Source: Myxococcus hansupus
GTDB lineage: Bacteria > Myxococcota > Myxococcia > Myxococcales > Myxococcaceae
Reading direction: 5' to 3'
DNA: 64,000 nt
Assembly: GCF_000280925.3 (NCBI RefSeq)
Contig: NZ_CP012109.1
Coordinates: 5,848,501-5,912,500 of the forward strand
Shown piece by piece: positions 53,493-62,275 of the stretch. The position numbers were made by a program, and so were the translations under genes. Below the pieces are notes generated by a model. It did not search any database. It was given only the letters and a program-made list of their open reading frames with translations, and had not been told where the DNA came from. Positions within the stretch are counted from its first letter, which is position 1. Each line of letters begins with the position of its first letter.

Positions 53493-55015
53493 TTCTCCTG
53501 TCGCTCCTCCTCGCCGCGGCGCCCCCCGTCATGCTGGAGCCGGATGCGGGCTCGGCCAACCGGCTGCATCCCCGTCGCGTGACGTCCTCCTCGTTCCTGG
53601 AGAATGGCTGGAACAAACACGAGCAGAACTATCTGCCCCTCTACGTCGCGGATGACGACCCGACCACCGCCTGGGTGGAAGGCGCCAAGGGCCGGGGCGA
53701 AGGCGAGGCCCTGGAGTGGTGGGGCCCGGAGCTCACCCGCGCCAAGACGTACCGCCTGTTCATCCGCAACGGCTTCCAGAAGTCGGAGAAGCTCTTCCGC
53801 GCCAATGCCCGTCCGCGCAAGGTGAAGCTGGAGCCGCTCGTCCAAGGCGAGACGGGGGCCCAGGTCACGGGCACCGCGCTGGAGACGGAGCTGAAGGACG
53901 TGCTCGGCTGGCAGGAAGTCCGCCTGCCCGTTCCGAACAAGGTCCACGGCGTGCGGCTCACGCTCGCCTCCACGTATCCGGGCACGACGTACGACGACAC
54001 CTGCATCAGCGACCTGCGGGTGTACGTGGAGGGCGAAGACCCCTACAAGCCGGAGGCCGAGGCCGCGGCCTTCGAGCAGGTGCGTGCCTTCGCGCTGGAG
54101 CGGAAGCAGTCCGCCGCCCGCAGCGGCAATGAATCCAAGATGGAGTGGGCGCCCCGCTACACGGTGGAGACGCTGCTCTCGCGGGACATCTCCGATGACG
54201 AGGAGGAACGGGGACTGACCTACGCCGTCCGCCACATCGCCACCGTCCCTGAGATGCCGGGCTACAAGTCGGCGCTCGAGCGCGCGAAGAAGGCGGCCGA
54301 GCTGTTCGATCGCGCGAGCCTCGACTACCAGGGACAGGAGTCCGAAGCGCGCGCGAAGTGGACCCGCGTCAAGCCGATGCAGCTCCGGTCCCAGACGGCG
54401 TCAGCGAGAACAGCCCTCTCCGCCATGGAGAGCGACGGCATCGTGCGCATCGCCGGCATGCTCCACCAGGGAGACGTGTCCTTCTTCGAGGCGGATGCCA
54501 GCCAGGCGAAGATGAAGGCGGCCCTGAAGAAGGCGAGCAAGGCACAAGCCCAGCAGGCCAAGTCCTGCATCAGCACTTGCGAGAAGCGCCGGAAAGCGGA
54601 GGGCAAGAACGAGGACGCCTACGACTGTGACTGCGAGGGCGAGTGCCTGGGCTGCGGCGACCCCGCCCTCCCCGTGGACGAGCTCCTCAAACACCAGCTC
54701 ACCGGGGGTGACTTCCTCCAAGGCTCACTCGCCAAGCCCACCGCGTTCCTGCGTGGCAAGTCCGAGCTCTCCGGGAGCCGGGAGTCCTGGTACGCCTTCC
54801 GCCAGACGCTCGTCACCTACGTGGGCGAGAAAGCGGATGTCGTCATCACCAACGACCACCAGGACATCATGATGGAAGGCACCGTCTCCTTGCGCATCCA
54901 CGTCATCGACTGGGGCGAGAAGAACGGCAAGGCCAGCCCGAGGGCCATCACCAGCTTCCTCGTCTCCGACCAGCGGGTCCTGGTCCTGCGCTACAGCCCC
55001 GCGTCCAAGGCCTGA
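53489..55015 (+). CDS. secreted NADase-type glycan-binding-domain protein
   Basis: A 508-residue secreted protein beginning with a hydrophobic signal (ILLSLLLAAAPPVML). The next ~180 residues resemble the discoidin-like NADase-type glycan-binding domain (VADDDPTTAWVEGAKGRGEG, TYRLFIRNGFQKSE). The middle is helical, with a Cys-rich stretch CDCEGECLGCG near 395. A C-terminal beta domain follows. ATG 53489 overlaps the upstream cytochrome stop, so it is translationally coupled to it. It ends 25 bp into the convergent PIN gene. It may be an extracellular or periplasmic binding partner of the cytochrome. Confidence 0.75.
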   Translation: MILLSLLLAAAPPVMLEPDAGSANRLHPRRVTSSSFLENGWNKHEQNYLPLYVADDDPTTAWVEGAKGRGEGEALEWWGPELTRAKTYRLFIRNGFQKSEKLFRANARPRKVKLEPLVQGETGAQVTGTALETELKDVLGWQEVRLPVPNKVHGVRLTLASTYPGTTYDDTCISDLRVYVEGEDPYKPEAEAAAFEQVRAFALERKQSAARSGNESKMEWAPRYTVETLLSRDISDDEEERGLTYAVRHIATVPEMPGYKSALERAKKAAELFDRASLDYQGQESEARAKWTRVKPMQLRSQTASARTALSAMESDGIVRIAGMLHQGDVSFFEADASQAKMKAALKKASKAQAQQAKSCISTCEKRRKAEGKNEDAYDCDCEGECLGCGDPALPVDELLKHQLTGGDFLQGSLAKPTAFLRGKSELSGSRESWYAFRQTLVTYVGEKADVVITNDHQDIMMEGTVSLRIHVIDWGEKNGKASPRAITSFLVSDQRVLVLRYSPASKA

Positions 55016-55491
55016 CCAACCCCTCGGGGTGGCATGCGCCGCACCGCTTGCCGGGGCGTGAGGATGATGAACGGCAAGCCCGCTCGGTCCGCCATGGAGA
55101 GCACCCGCTTGTCCTTGCTCACCAGCCACGCGGCTCCGGCGCGCGCGGCCAGGTGCAGGAACTTCTGGTCATCCCGGTCCTTGCACCGGGGCAGCGCCAG
55201 CTCGGGTGCACCGCCTGGCCCGGGCGCCATGCGAACCAGGGCGCGGTAGCGCTCGAAGGCGGCGGTGCGCGCAGGCGCTGCCAGTCCGGGCTGGAAGTTC
55301 CGGGAGGCCAGCACGTAGCCCAGCTCGGCCAGCGTCTCCTCGTCCGTCCAGGCGGTGAGCGCGCCGGATTCCAGCGCCGCGCCCAGCGGGCGGGTGTGCG
55401 GGTCGTCGAACACGTACAGGTCCAGGACCACGTTGGTGTCGAGCACCACGGGCAGTGACCTATCGGACGGAGGCGTGGCAACAGAGGGCAT
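54991..55491 (-). CDS. PIN-domain ribonuclease-like protein
   Basis: A 166-residue PIN-domain protein, usually a metal-dependent endoribonuclease and often a toxin. Acidic active-site residues can be placed: Asp in VVLDTNVVLDLY, Glu in TDEETLAELGYV, Asp in CKDRDDQKFL and WLVSKDKRVL. It matches the putative toxin-antitoxin PIN family in length and spacing, but no antitoxin gene adjoins it, so a housekeeping role is possible. ATG 55491 is preferred to TTG 55503. It is divergent from the DEAD helicase gene with about 100 bp between starts. Confidence 0.85.
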   Translation of the reverse strand: MPSVATPPSDRSLPVVLDTNVVLDLYVFDDPHTRPLGAALESGALTAWTDEETLAELGYVLASRNFQPGLAAPARTAAFERYRALVRMAPGPGGAPELALPRCKDRDDQKFLHLAARAGAAWLVSKDKRVLSMADRAGLPFIILTPRQAVRRMPPRGVGQALDAGL

Positions 55492-55595
55492 CGGGCGTTC
55501 CAAGCCGGACCATCATGCCCTCGGCGCCCACGGGAAGCACGGCGCCGTGTCGAGGCCCTTTCCCACCAGGCCCGCCAACGTGGTACCCCGGGGCC

Positions 55596-56855
55596 GTGAG
55601 CAACTCCTTCGAACAGCTCGGCCTCTCGCGGGAGACGCTCGGCGCCCTCCGGCGGGCACGTTTCACGCAGCCCACGCCCATCCAGCAGCAAGCCATCCCT
55701 CCAGCGCTCGCCGGCAAGGACGTCATTGGCTGCGCGGCCACCGGGACGGGGAAGACGGCCGCGTATGTCGTCCCCCTGGTGGAGCGCCTCGCGGGGAAGA
55801 AGGGCACGGTCGCGCTGGTGCTCGCGCCCACGCGGGAGCTGGTGCAGCAGATCGCCGAGCCCGTGCGCTTCTTCGCCGAGCCGCGCCGCCTCACGCACAC
55901 CGCCGTCATTGGCGGCGAGGACATGGGACGGCAGGTCGAGGAGCTCAAGAAGTACCCCTCCTTCGTCGTCGCCACCCCGGGCCGGCTGGTGGACTTGATG
56001 GAGAACGCCTCCGTCACCTTCCCCAAGCTGGAGGCGCTCGTCCTCGACGAGGCGGACCGGATGCTCGACATGGGCTTCCTGCCGCAGTTGGAGCGCATCT
56101 TCTCCCTCCTCCCCCGGCGAAAGCAGACGCTGCTGTTCTCCGCGACGCTCGGGCCCGACGTCAGCCGCTTCGCCCGGAGCCGGCTGTACAACCCGGTCCG
56201 CCTGGAGGTCACCCGCAGCGGCACGCCCGCGGAGCGCGCCGAGCAGCGCCTGTACTTCCTCCGTCCCGAGGAGAAGACGCCGCTGCTGCTCACGCTCCTG
56301 GCCCAGGACTCGAAGACGGCGCTGGTGTTCACCCGAGCGAAGGAGCGCGCGGACAAGGTGCAGCGGGCGCTCCAGCGCGCGGGGCACCGGACCGGGGTGC
56401 TGCACTCGGACCGCACGCAGAACCAGCGCAAGCAGGCGATGGAGGGCTTTCGCGATGGCACCTATCGCTGCCTCGTCGCCACGGACATCGCGGCGCGCGG
56501 GCTCGATGTCGAGGACGTGGGCCACGTCATCAACTACGACCTGCCCCACGCGCCCGAGGACTACGTGCACCGCATCGGCCGCACCGCGCGCGCCGCGGCC
56601 AGCGGCATCGCCTCCACCTTCGCCATCACGCGCGAGGGCCAGGTCATCACGCGCATCGAGCACGTGATGCGCGCGGAGATTCCCCGCGTCCCCGTGCCGC
56701 GTGAGGACCCCGTCTTCAAGGAGGCGTGGGAGCACTTCCTCGCGGCCCAGAAGGACCCGGGGCCTCCGCAGAAGGACCACGGCCAGTCGAAGCGCGCTCC
56801 GGAACAGGCCCCCGGCCGGCATGCCCGTTCGCACGGCAAGCGCCGGCCCGAGTAG
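55596..56855 (+). CDS. DEAD-box ATP-dependent RNA helicase
   Basis: RNA-unwinding ATPase of 419 residues. Motifs in order: Q motif FTQPTPIQQQA, Walker A AATGTGKTAA, PTRELVQQ, TPGRL, DEAD box LDEADRMLDMGF, SAT as LLFSATLG, ARGLDVEDV and HRIGRTAR. A basic tail (SHGKRRPE) follows. GTG 55596 begins the conserved part, though an ATG further up at 55515 cannot be excluded and no clear ribosome site helps. It resembles RhlE/DbpA-like proteins involved in ribosome assembly or mRNA turnover. Confidence 0.92.
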   Translation: MSNSFEQLGLSRETLGALRRARFTQPTPIQQQAIPPALAGKDVIGCAATGTGKTAAYVVPLVERLAGKKGTVALVLAPTRELVQQIAEPVRFFAEPRRLTHTAVIGGEDMGRQVEELKKYPSFVVATPGRLVDLMENASVTFPKLEALVLDEADRMLDMGFLPQLERIFSLLPRRKQTLLFSATLGPDVSRFARSRLYNPVRLEVTRSGTPAERAEQRLYFLRPEEKTPLLLTLLAQDSKTALVFTRAKERADKVQRALQRAGHRTGVLHSDRTQNQRKQAMEGFRDGTYRCLVATDIAARGLDVEDVGHVINYDLPHAPEDYVHRIGRTARAAASGIASTFAITREGQVITRIEHVMRAEIPRVPVPREDPVFKEAWEHFLAAQKDPGPPQKDHGQSKRAPEQAPGRHARSHGKRRPE

Positions 56856-56858
56856 CCC

Positions 56859-57551
56859 TCAGCGAGGTGACCCTCCCCGGACCTCGTCGGGGCGAAGCGC
56901 GTCGAGGATGAGCGTCAGGCCAAACTCGAACTCGTCCGCGTAGCGGTAACCCGGCTGGAGCGCGTGCTGCATCATCAGCTCCGTGAGGTGCGGGTAGGCG
57001 TCGGTCGGGTTGTCGCGCAGGATTCCCGTCGCGACTTCATCGAGCTCGGCGGAGTCCTCGAACGGCAGGCTCTGCTCCTGGAGCACGAAGCCGTAGAGAT
57101 AGCTGTCGATGACCGAGAAGGCATGCGCGGCCATCACGACGGAGAATCCACCCGCGCGAAGGACGCCCAGCACCGCGTTGTGGTGCCGCAACGTCGCCGG
57201 GCCGGGCTGACTGCGCGAATCCATCAGGCCCAGGGCCCAGGGGTGGCGCCGGAGCACGGCGCGAACGGAGGCGGCGCGGTTGCGCATGGACTCCTTCCAG
57301 CCCCCGGTCGACACCGGTAGCTCAATCTCCTCGAACACCACGTCGACCAGCCCGTCGAGGATGGCCTCCCGGTCCGCCACGTGGTTGTAGAGCGACATCG
57401 CCTCGACGCCCAACCGCGCGGCGATGGCACGCATGGTGACGCCCGCTTCGCCCTTCTCGTCCGCCAATGCCAGGGCGGCGGCGACCACGCGCTCCTTGCT
57501 GAGCGGCGCCCGCTTCGCTCTCGAACTCTTGCCGGTGTTGCGCTCGCGCAT
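56859..57551 (-). CDS. TetR-family transcriptional repressor
   Basis: A 230-residue one-component regulator. N-terminal helix-turn-helix of the TetR kind: TMRAIAARLGVEAMSLYNHV (about 39-58). A helical C-terminal ligand domain of the TetR_C type follows. Its DNA target is very likely the two identical 13-bp palindromes in the gap to the divergent NmrA-like gene, 30-65 bp beyond its own start. It thus probably represses itself and that neighbour, releasing both on binding a ligand. The gene ends only three bases from the helicase stop. Confidence 0.92.
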   Translation of the reverse strand: MRERNTGKSSRAKRAPLSKERVVAAALALADEKGEAGVTMRAIAARLGVEAMSLYNHVADREAILDGLVDVVFEEIELPVSTGGWKESMRNRAASVRAVLRRHPWALGLMDSRSQPGPATLRHHNAVLGVLRAGGFSVVMAAHAFSVIDSYLYGFVLQEQSLPFEDSAELDEVATGILRDNPTDAYPHLTELMMQHALQPGYRYADEFEFGLTLILDALRPDEVRGGSPR

Positions 57552-57572
57552 GGTGTCACTGCCCGTCGCTGC

Positions 57573-57601
57573 TTGACGTACTTACGGCGTAAGCATAGCG
57601 T
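57573..57601 (+). promoter_or_regulatory. promoter of the NmrA-like gene
   Basis: TTGACG (57573-57578), 17-nt spacer, TAGCGT (57596-57601), the same hexamers and spacing as the cys operon promoter. One operator palindrome lies in the spacer and one just downstream. Confidence 0.6.
57581..57593. promoter_or_regulatory. TetR operator 1
   Basis: CTTACGGCGTAAG, perfect palindromic arms CTTAC/GTAAG, located between the -35 and -10 of the NmrA-like gene. Confidence 0.75.
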
Positions 57602-57603
57602 CA

Positions 57604-57616
57604 CTTACGGCGTAAG
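57604..57616. promoter_or_regulatory. TetR operator 2
   Basis: An identical CTTACGGCGTAAG copy 23 bp from operator 1, just past the -10, covering the likely transcription start. Confidence 0.75.
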
Positions 57617-57648
57617 TTCAAACGGATACGCGCGACAGGAGCGGGAAC

Positions 57649-58371
57649 ATGAGCACGCAGCCCATGCGGAAGGTCTGCATCGTTGGCGCCTCGGGAAAAC
57701 TGGGGCTGTACATGGTTCGCCAGGCACTGGACCGCGGCTACGAAGTCGTCGGCGTGTGCCGCGAACGCAGTGTCCCGAAACTCGCGGCGTTCGCGGACCG
57801 CATCACCATCATCCCCGGGCCCACCAATGACAGGGAGGTCATCCAGAAAGCGGTCGCCGGATGTGATGGCGTGCTGACGGTGCTGGTTCCCTGGGGCGTG
57901 CAGCAGTACTCGTCAGGCACGGCGCAGGCGGTGATGGACTACGCCGCCCCCGACGCGCGCCTCGTGTTCTCGTGCGGCTGGCACATCACCCGGGACGGGA
58001 AGGACCAGTACCACTGGCTGTTCACGTCCGTCATCCGGGTCGTCTCCTGGGTGGCCCGCGCCGTCCGCTTCGCGGAGGTCGAGGACCAAATCGAGGCATG
58101 CCGGCGCATCTTCGCCAGTGGCCGGCGGTGGACCGTCGTTCGCGGCAGTGACCTCGAAGAAGGCGAAAGCCAGGGCCTGCCCGTGTGGAGGCGCCACGTT
58201 GGAGACCCCGCGCTCAAGAGCAACATGACCCGGCGCGTGGACTTCGCGATGTTCATGGTGGAGGCGCTCACCGACGACTCGCTCATCCAGGAGGCGCCGG
58301 CGCTCGTCGGGCGTCTCACCCCCAGCGCGCAGGCCCACGTGGGGAATGCGTCCGCGCCCGCGGGCGCATGA
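57649..58371 (+). CDS. NmrA-like NAD(P)-binding protein
   Basis: A 240-residue atypical short-chain dehydrogenase/NmrA-type protein with the Rossmann loop CIVGASGKLGLYMV (10-23). The usual catalytic Tyr-x3-Lys is not obvious, so it may be a redox sensor, a reductase of unusual kind or an epimerase relative. ATG 57649 follows AGGAGCGGGAAC. It is divergent from, and probably controlled by, the TetR regulator through two operators. Its natural inducer and substrate are unknown. Confidence 0.85.
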   Translation: MSTQPMRKVCIVGASGKLGLYMVRQALDRGYEVVGVCRERSVPKLAAFADRITIIPGPTNDREVIQKAVAGCDGVLTVLVPWGVQQYSSGTAQAVMDYAAPDARLVFSCGWHITRDGKDQYHWLFTSVIRVVSWVARAVRFAEVEDQIEACRRIFASGRRWTVVRGSDLEEGESQGLPVWRRHVGDPALKSNMTRRVDFAMFMVEALTDDSLIQEAPALVGRLTPSAQAHVGNASAPAGA

Positions 58372-58398
58372 CGTCCCCCTGAGTTCCGAATGCGCCCG
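58359..58398. terminator. hairpin between NmrA-like and AlkB-like genes
   Basis: CGGGCGCAT (58359-58367) and ATGCGCCCG (58390-58398) are exact complements, 22-nt loop, spanning the end of one convergent gene and the gap to the other. Confidence 0.45.
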
Positions 58399-58403
58399 AC
58401 GTG

Positions 58404-59285
58404 TCAGCCCGGAGAGACGGTGGGCTCTCGCGCCACGGCATCGCGGAAGAAGGCACTGCCCTTCGCGAGCTGCGCCATGTACGGCCGCACGTCTTCGCGC
58501 GCCTCGGGAGACAGCGCGGCGAACGGGATGACGTGCTCGTCCGGCACATAGCGGAACGTGAGGTTGATGCGGCGGGTCCGGAAGTCCGGCAGCTCCGGAG
58601 CCAGCGTCTTGCCGGTGCGCGTATCCACCCGCTGCACACGGTGGAACGTCTGTTCCTTCCAGCGCGCGCCGCCGAAGAGCTGGAGCGAGCCATCATCCAG
58701 CCACTGCTCCAGCACCACCGCGTCGCGCTCGCCCGGACGTGAGGAGGTGACGAACTGGATGAGCGCGCGCTCGCCAAAGGACAGCGAGGCCACGGGGCCG
58801 GGCTCGAAGTCCTTGTGCTCGCCCACGCGCGCGGTGTCCACCCAACGGCCGTCCTCCAGACGGCTGCCGTAGAAGTTCACCAGGCACGTGTTGAGGTGCC
58901 AGCGCGCGGGCATGTCCGGCCCCCGGTACATCCGCCGCGCCAGCTCCTCGATTTTCGTCACCTGGCGCTGGAGCACCGCGGGGAACGGCTCGGCCTGCAC
59001 GCACCGGTTCAGCACGCCCTTGGGCGGGTGGTAGTAGTCGAGACACGCGAACTGCCAGTTCCCGAGCCAGTACACCGGCCGCAACAGCCGCCGCTGGGAC
59101 TGCCCCGGGGGTGGCGGGAAGTGCTTGGAGTAACGCTCCTCCCAGAGGGGATGGAGCGCCGCGAGCCAGCTCAGGGCCTCCGCCCGGTCGGCGGCGGACA
59201 TGAAGCTCGCGTTGTAGTGGTGGCCAGGGGAGCGCTGGCGGGCCTTGTGGGCCAGCGAGCGGCCCCGATTCGGGGGGAACGCCAT
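58404..59285 (-). CDS. AlkB-like 2-oxoglutarate/Fe(II) dioxygenase
   Basis: A 293-residue member of the AlkB-like 2OG-Fe(II) oxygenases, which demethylate nucleic acids or proteins by oxidation. Iron ligands are His157 and Asp159 (GEHKDFEPG) and His215 (QTFHRVQRV). The 2OG-binding signature is RRINLTFRYV (Arg239 and Arg245), the AlkB-typical RxNxTxR. Preceding these is NTCLVNFYGS, the nucleotide-recognition lid of the family. ATG 59285 is preferred over the longer frame. Its substrate (DNA, RNA or protein) cannot be told. Confidence 0.85.
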   Translation of the reverse strand: MAFPPNRGRSLAHKARQRSPGHHYNASFMSAADRAEALSWLAALHPLWEERYSKHFPPPPGQSQRRLLRPVYWLGNWQFACLDYYHPPKGVLNRCVQAEPFPAVLQRQVTKIEELARRMYRGPDMPARWHLNTCLVNFYGSRLEDGRWVDTARVGEHKDFEPGPVASLSFGERALIQFVTSSRPGERDAVVLEQWLDDGSLQLFGGARWKEQTFHRVQRVDTRTGKTLAPELPDFRTRRINLTFRYVPDEHVIPFAALSPEAREDVRPYMAQLAKGSAFFRDAVAREPTVSPG

Positions 59286-59379
59286 GGGCAGCCCCGTGCC
59301 TACCACACTCCGGAACGAACGAGCCCCGTGTCGCCGCGAGGGTAACACGGGGCCCGAGGCCGCACGGTGGGCGGAGGGG

Positions 59380-61338
59380 TCAGCGTCCGTGGCTGACGCC
59401 CGCGGCGCCCTGCTCCGACTCGCGCGCCGGAGCGGCCGTGGGCTTCGCGGCGGGCTCGGAGGCAGCCGACTTCACGTCCTGGGCCTGCGGGGTGGTTGCA
59501 CCGGAACCCTGCTGCACGTCCGAGGCCCCCTGCGTCGCGGCGGCGGGGACCACCGTCGAAGCCACATTCACGGCGGCGGCGGGCTTCACGGGCGCCGCGA
59601 CATCTCGCACGGAGCCGGAAGCCGGCGCCACGGAGGCACTTCCCACAGCGGGCACGACCTCCAGCGAGGCGCCGCCCGAAGCCGGCTTCACGCCAGCGAC
59701 GCCCTTCTCAGCGGACGCCGTGGGGAGAACCGACGCGGCCGCTCCCACGGAGGCGCTGCCCACGGCGGGCACGACGTCCCGCGCGGAACTCGCGGCAGGC
59801 ACCACCGTGCCAGCCGCCACCTGCGCCGTGCTGGACGCAGGCGTCACCTCGGCTGCCACGTGGCCACCGGAGGCGGGGAGCACGGACGCGGCCGCTCGCA
59901 CAGAGGCACTGCCCACCATCGGAGCGGCCTGCGGCCCAGCGCCAGAGGCCACGTTGCCAGCAGGCGCCGCGGGCATCCCGGACGCGGCCGCTTCGACGGA
60001 AGCCACGCCCACCGACGGCGCGGCGGCCTTCGCGGGCTCCTCGGAAGCCGGCCGGGCGCAATCATTCTCCGGCGCCTTGGATGCGGCGGCCACCAGCGCG
60101 GGCGCCACCTCGTTGGGCGGCAGGCGGCGGGTCGGCAACACGAACTGCGGCGGCACCGGGCAGTGCGTGCAGGGCCCCCGCAGCGGCACGGACAACCGGT
60201 TCCCCGCGCGGAGGAAGTTGTTCTTCATCCGGTTCGCCTTCTTGATCATCGCGACGGACGACCCGTACCGGAGCGCGATGCCGCCCAGCGTGTCGCCATT
60301 CCGGATGCGGTGCGTGGTGACGTTGTGCTCCGGCTGGAGCGCCAGGAACGGCTGCACGCGGCGGCCCAGCTCCTGGGCCCTCGGATTGTGGAAGCGGATG
60401 TGGAAGTGGTCGCGGTGCCCACGGGCGTGGCGGACCATGCCCATGGGGCCGTCATTGAAAATCGAATCCAGCCACGCCTTGTCCTCGCCCGCGCGGACCG
60501 CGTAGTCGTAGATGACCTTCCGCACGCGGCGGTCGACGAGAATCATCTGCACATCCGTCTTGATGAGCAGCGAGCGGATGAGCGCCCAGTTCAACCCCAC
60601 GTCGATGACGTGCTCACGCGCGCGGGTCCGGATGGGATCCACCGTCGGGTAGTAGAAGCCCACGTCCACATCGCGGCCGTTCTGGTGGCTCTTGTGAGGG
60701 CGCATGTAGCCGCCCTCCTTGTGGCTGATGCCATTGACGCGGAGCGGGGGCGCGCTCGGGAAGCGCGCGCGCACGTCACGGATGGCCTCGGTCAGGTAGT
60801 CAATCGTCTCCTCGGTGGCCCAAGCCCCCGCGGGCATGACGACAATCCAGTCATCCCCCTGCGGGAACTGCCGGGCGTTCACCAGCCGGCCGCTGTGCGC
60901 GAAGCCCACGGCCATGGACCCCAGGGAGGCAATCTCGTCCTTCCACCGCCGCGCCAGCTCCTCGTCGGAAATCTCCGAGCTGTAGACCGGACCTTGCGGA
61001 ACAGGGCCCTCGACCACCGCGTCCGGCGTCTCCTTCTCGCCGTCGTCACCCTCGCCCTCGGCCAGCTCCTCTTCGTCGGACTCCAGGTCCTCGGCGCTGA
61101 CCGCGCAACCCTCGTTGGCGGGCGTGGATGCGGACTCGGCGGCGGCCGTCTCCACCGCCACCGGCGCGGCCTCGGCGGGTGCCGGCGAGGGGGCCGTCAC
61201 TTCGGGCGACGGCTCGGCGGCGGCCACCGGGACGGAGTCCTGGGCACGCACAGCGGCGGCCGGCGCAGTGCCAGCGTGAGGGGATACGCGCGCGGCACAG
61301 CCGGCGCAGACGAGCAGGAGCCAGATTGGGTAACGCAC
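59380..61338 (-). CDS. MepA-type murein endopeptidase with LysM and repetitive tail
   Basis: A 652-residue secreted protein. GTG 61338 begins a lipoprotein-type signal (RYPIWLLLVCAGC). A Pro/Ala/Glu-rich linker to ~150 is followed by a penicillin-insensitive murein endopeptidase domain (M74) with HKSHQNGRDVDVGFYY and GHRDHFHIRF carrying the zinc ligands. Next comes a LysM domain (HRIRNGDTLGGIALRYGSSV) and a ~250-residue tail of degenerate VGSASVxAAASVLP-like repeats. It cleaves peptidoglycan cross-links and is probably held at the outer membrane. The tail is unusual for this family and looks disordered. Confidence 0.88.
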   Translation of the reverse strand: MRYPIWLLLVCAGCAARVSPHAGTAPAAAVRAQDSVPVAAAEPSPEVTAPSPAPAEAAPVAVETAAAESASTPANEGCAVSAEDLESDEEELAEGEGDDGEKETPDAVVEGPVPQGPVYSSEISDEELARRWKDEIASLGSMAVGFAHSGRLVNARQFPQGDDWIVVMPAGAWATEETIDYLTEAIRDVRARFPSAPPLRVNGISHKEGGYMRPHKSHQNGRDVDVGFYYPTVDPIRTRAREHVIDVGLNWALIRSLLIKTDVQMILVDRRVRKVIYDYAVRAGEDKAWLDSIFNDGPMGMVRHARGHRDHFHIRFHNPRAQELGRRVQPFLALQPEHNVTTHRIRNGDTLGGIALRYGSSVAMIKKANRMKNNFLRAGNRLSVPLRGPCTHCPVPPQFVLPTRRLPPNEVAPALVAAASKAPENDCARPASEEPAKAAAPSVGVASVEAAASGMPAAPAGNVASGAGPQAAPMVGSASVRAAASVLPASGGHVAAEVTPASSTAQVAAGTVVPAASSARDVVPAVGSASVGAAASVLPTASAEKGVAGVKPASGGASLEVVPAVGSASVAPASGSVRDVAAPVKPAAAVNVASTVVPAAATQGASDVQQGSGATTPQAQDVKSAASEPAAKPTAAPARESEQGAAGVSHGR

Positions 61339-61499
61339 CGGGGCGGAGGATGGCCCGGAATCCTGCTGGGCACAAAGCACCGTCCCGGATTTCTGGCCAC
61401 CCCCCAAGCCCGGAAGCGCTCCGAGAGCGGCCCTCCCGCACCTTCAGCGCGAACAGGCCTGTACCGCACCTGCTCGCCTGCTTGCTTGAAGGCGGTGAA

Positions 61500-62219
61500 T
61501 TACGGCGCGGGCTCGGCGACCGCGACGTCCAGGGCGAGCTCGATCATCTCGTCGAACGTGGTCTGCCGCTCCTGGGGCGAGAGCTTCTCGCCGGTGATGA
61601 TGTGGTCCGACACGGTGAGCAGGCCCAGGGCCCGGGCGCCGGACTCGGCGGCCACGCCGTAGAGCCCCGCGACCTCCATCTCCACGGCCAGGACGCCCAT
61701 GCGCGCCAGCGTGGCGTTGAGCTGCTCCTGCGGGTGGTAGAAGAGGTCGGAGGTGAAGACAGGCCCGGCGCGAACGGACTTGTTGCGCCGCTCCGCCGCC
61801 TCCATCGCGCGGCGCGCGAGCGTGAAGTCCGCCACCGCGGCGAAGTCATGCCCCATCAGCCGCATCCGGTTCACGTTCGAATCCGTCCCCGCGCCCGTGG
61901 CGATGATGACGTCCCGGACCTTCACGTCCGTGCTCAACGCGCCACAGCTCCCCACGCGGATGAGCACGCGGGCGCCGTACGTCCGGACGAGCTCGGTGGC
62001 GTAGATGGAGAGGGAGGGAATCCCCATGCCGTGCCCCATCACCGACAGCCGGCGGCCCCGGAACGTCCCGGTGTAGCCGAGCATGTTGCGCACGGAGGTG
62101 ACCTCACGGACGCCCTCCAGGAAGCGCTCGGAGATGTAACGGGCCCGGAGCGGATCGCCGGGCATGAGAACCACGTCAGCGAAGTCACCAGGGGCTGCGG
62201 AGATATGAGGAGTCGCCAT
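61500..62219 (-). CDS. deoD: purine-nucleoside phosphorylase, DeoD type
   Basis: Phosphorolyses purine nucleosides for salvage. The 239 residues contain the family signatures [31 protein letters not shown] and [18 protein letters not shown]. The active site is [12 protein letters not shown] with Glu/Asp contacts, and [19 protein letters not shown] follows. ATG 62219 begins MATPHISA, typical of DeoD; a start at 62264 would add a non-homologous stretch. Hexameric in relatives. It is followed, on the same strand, by a small TonB-C-like gene with its own leader upstream. Confidence 0.95.
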   Translation of the reverse strand: MATPHISAAPGDFADVVLMPGDPLRARYISERFLEGVREVTSVRNMLGYTGTFRGRRLSVMGHGMGIPSLSIYATELVRTYGARVLIRVGSCGALSTDVKVRDVIIATGAGTDSNVNRMRLMGHDFAAVADFTLARRAMEAAERRNKSVRAGPVFTSDLFYHPQEQLNATLARMGVLAVEMEVAGLYGVAAESGARALGLLTVSDHIITGEKLSPQERQTTFDEMIELALDVAVAEPAP

Positions 62220-62275
62220 GGGCGCACCATATACCGCGTGCTCGCCCGGGAGCGCCCTCCCCATTCGTCACCGCG

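Noticed and set aside
54991..55491. Toxin-antitoxin system for the PIN protein
   Set aside because: No short adjacent antitoxin ORF upstream; it neighbours a helicase and a glycan-binding protein instead.
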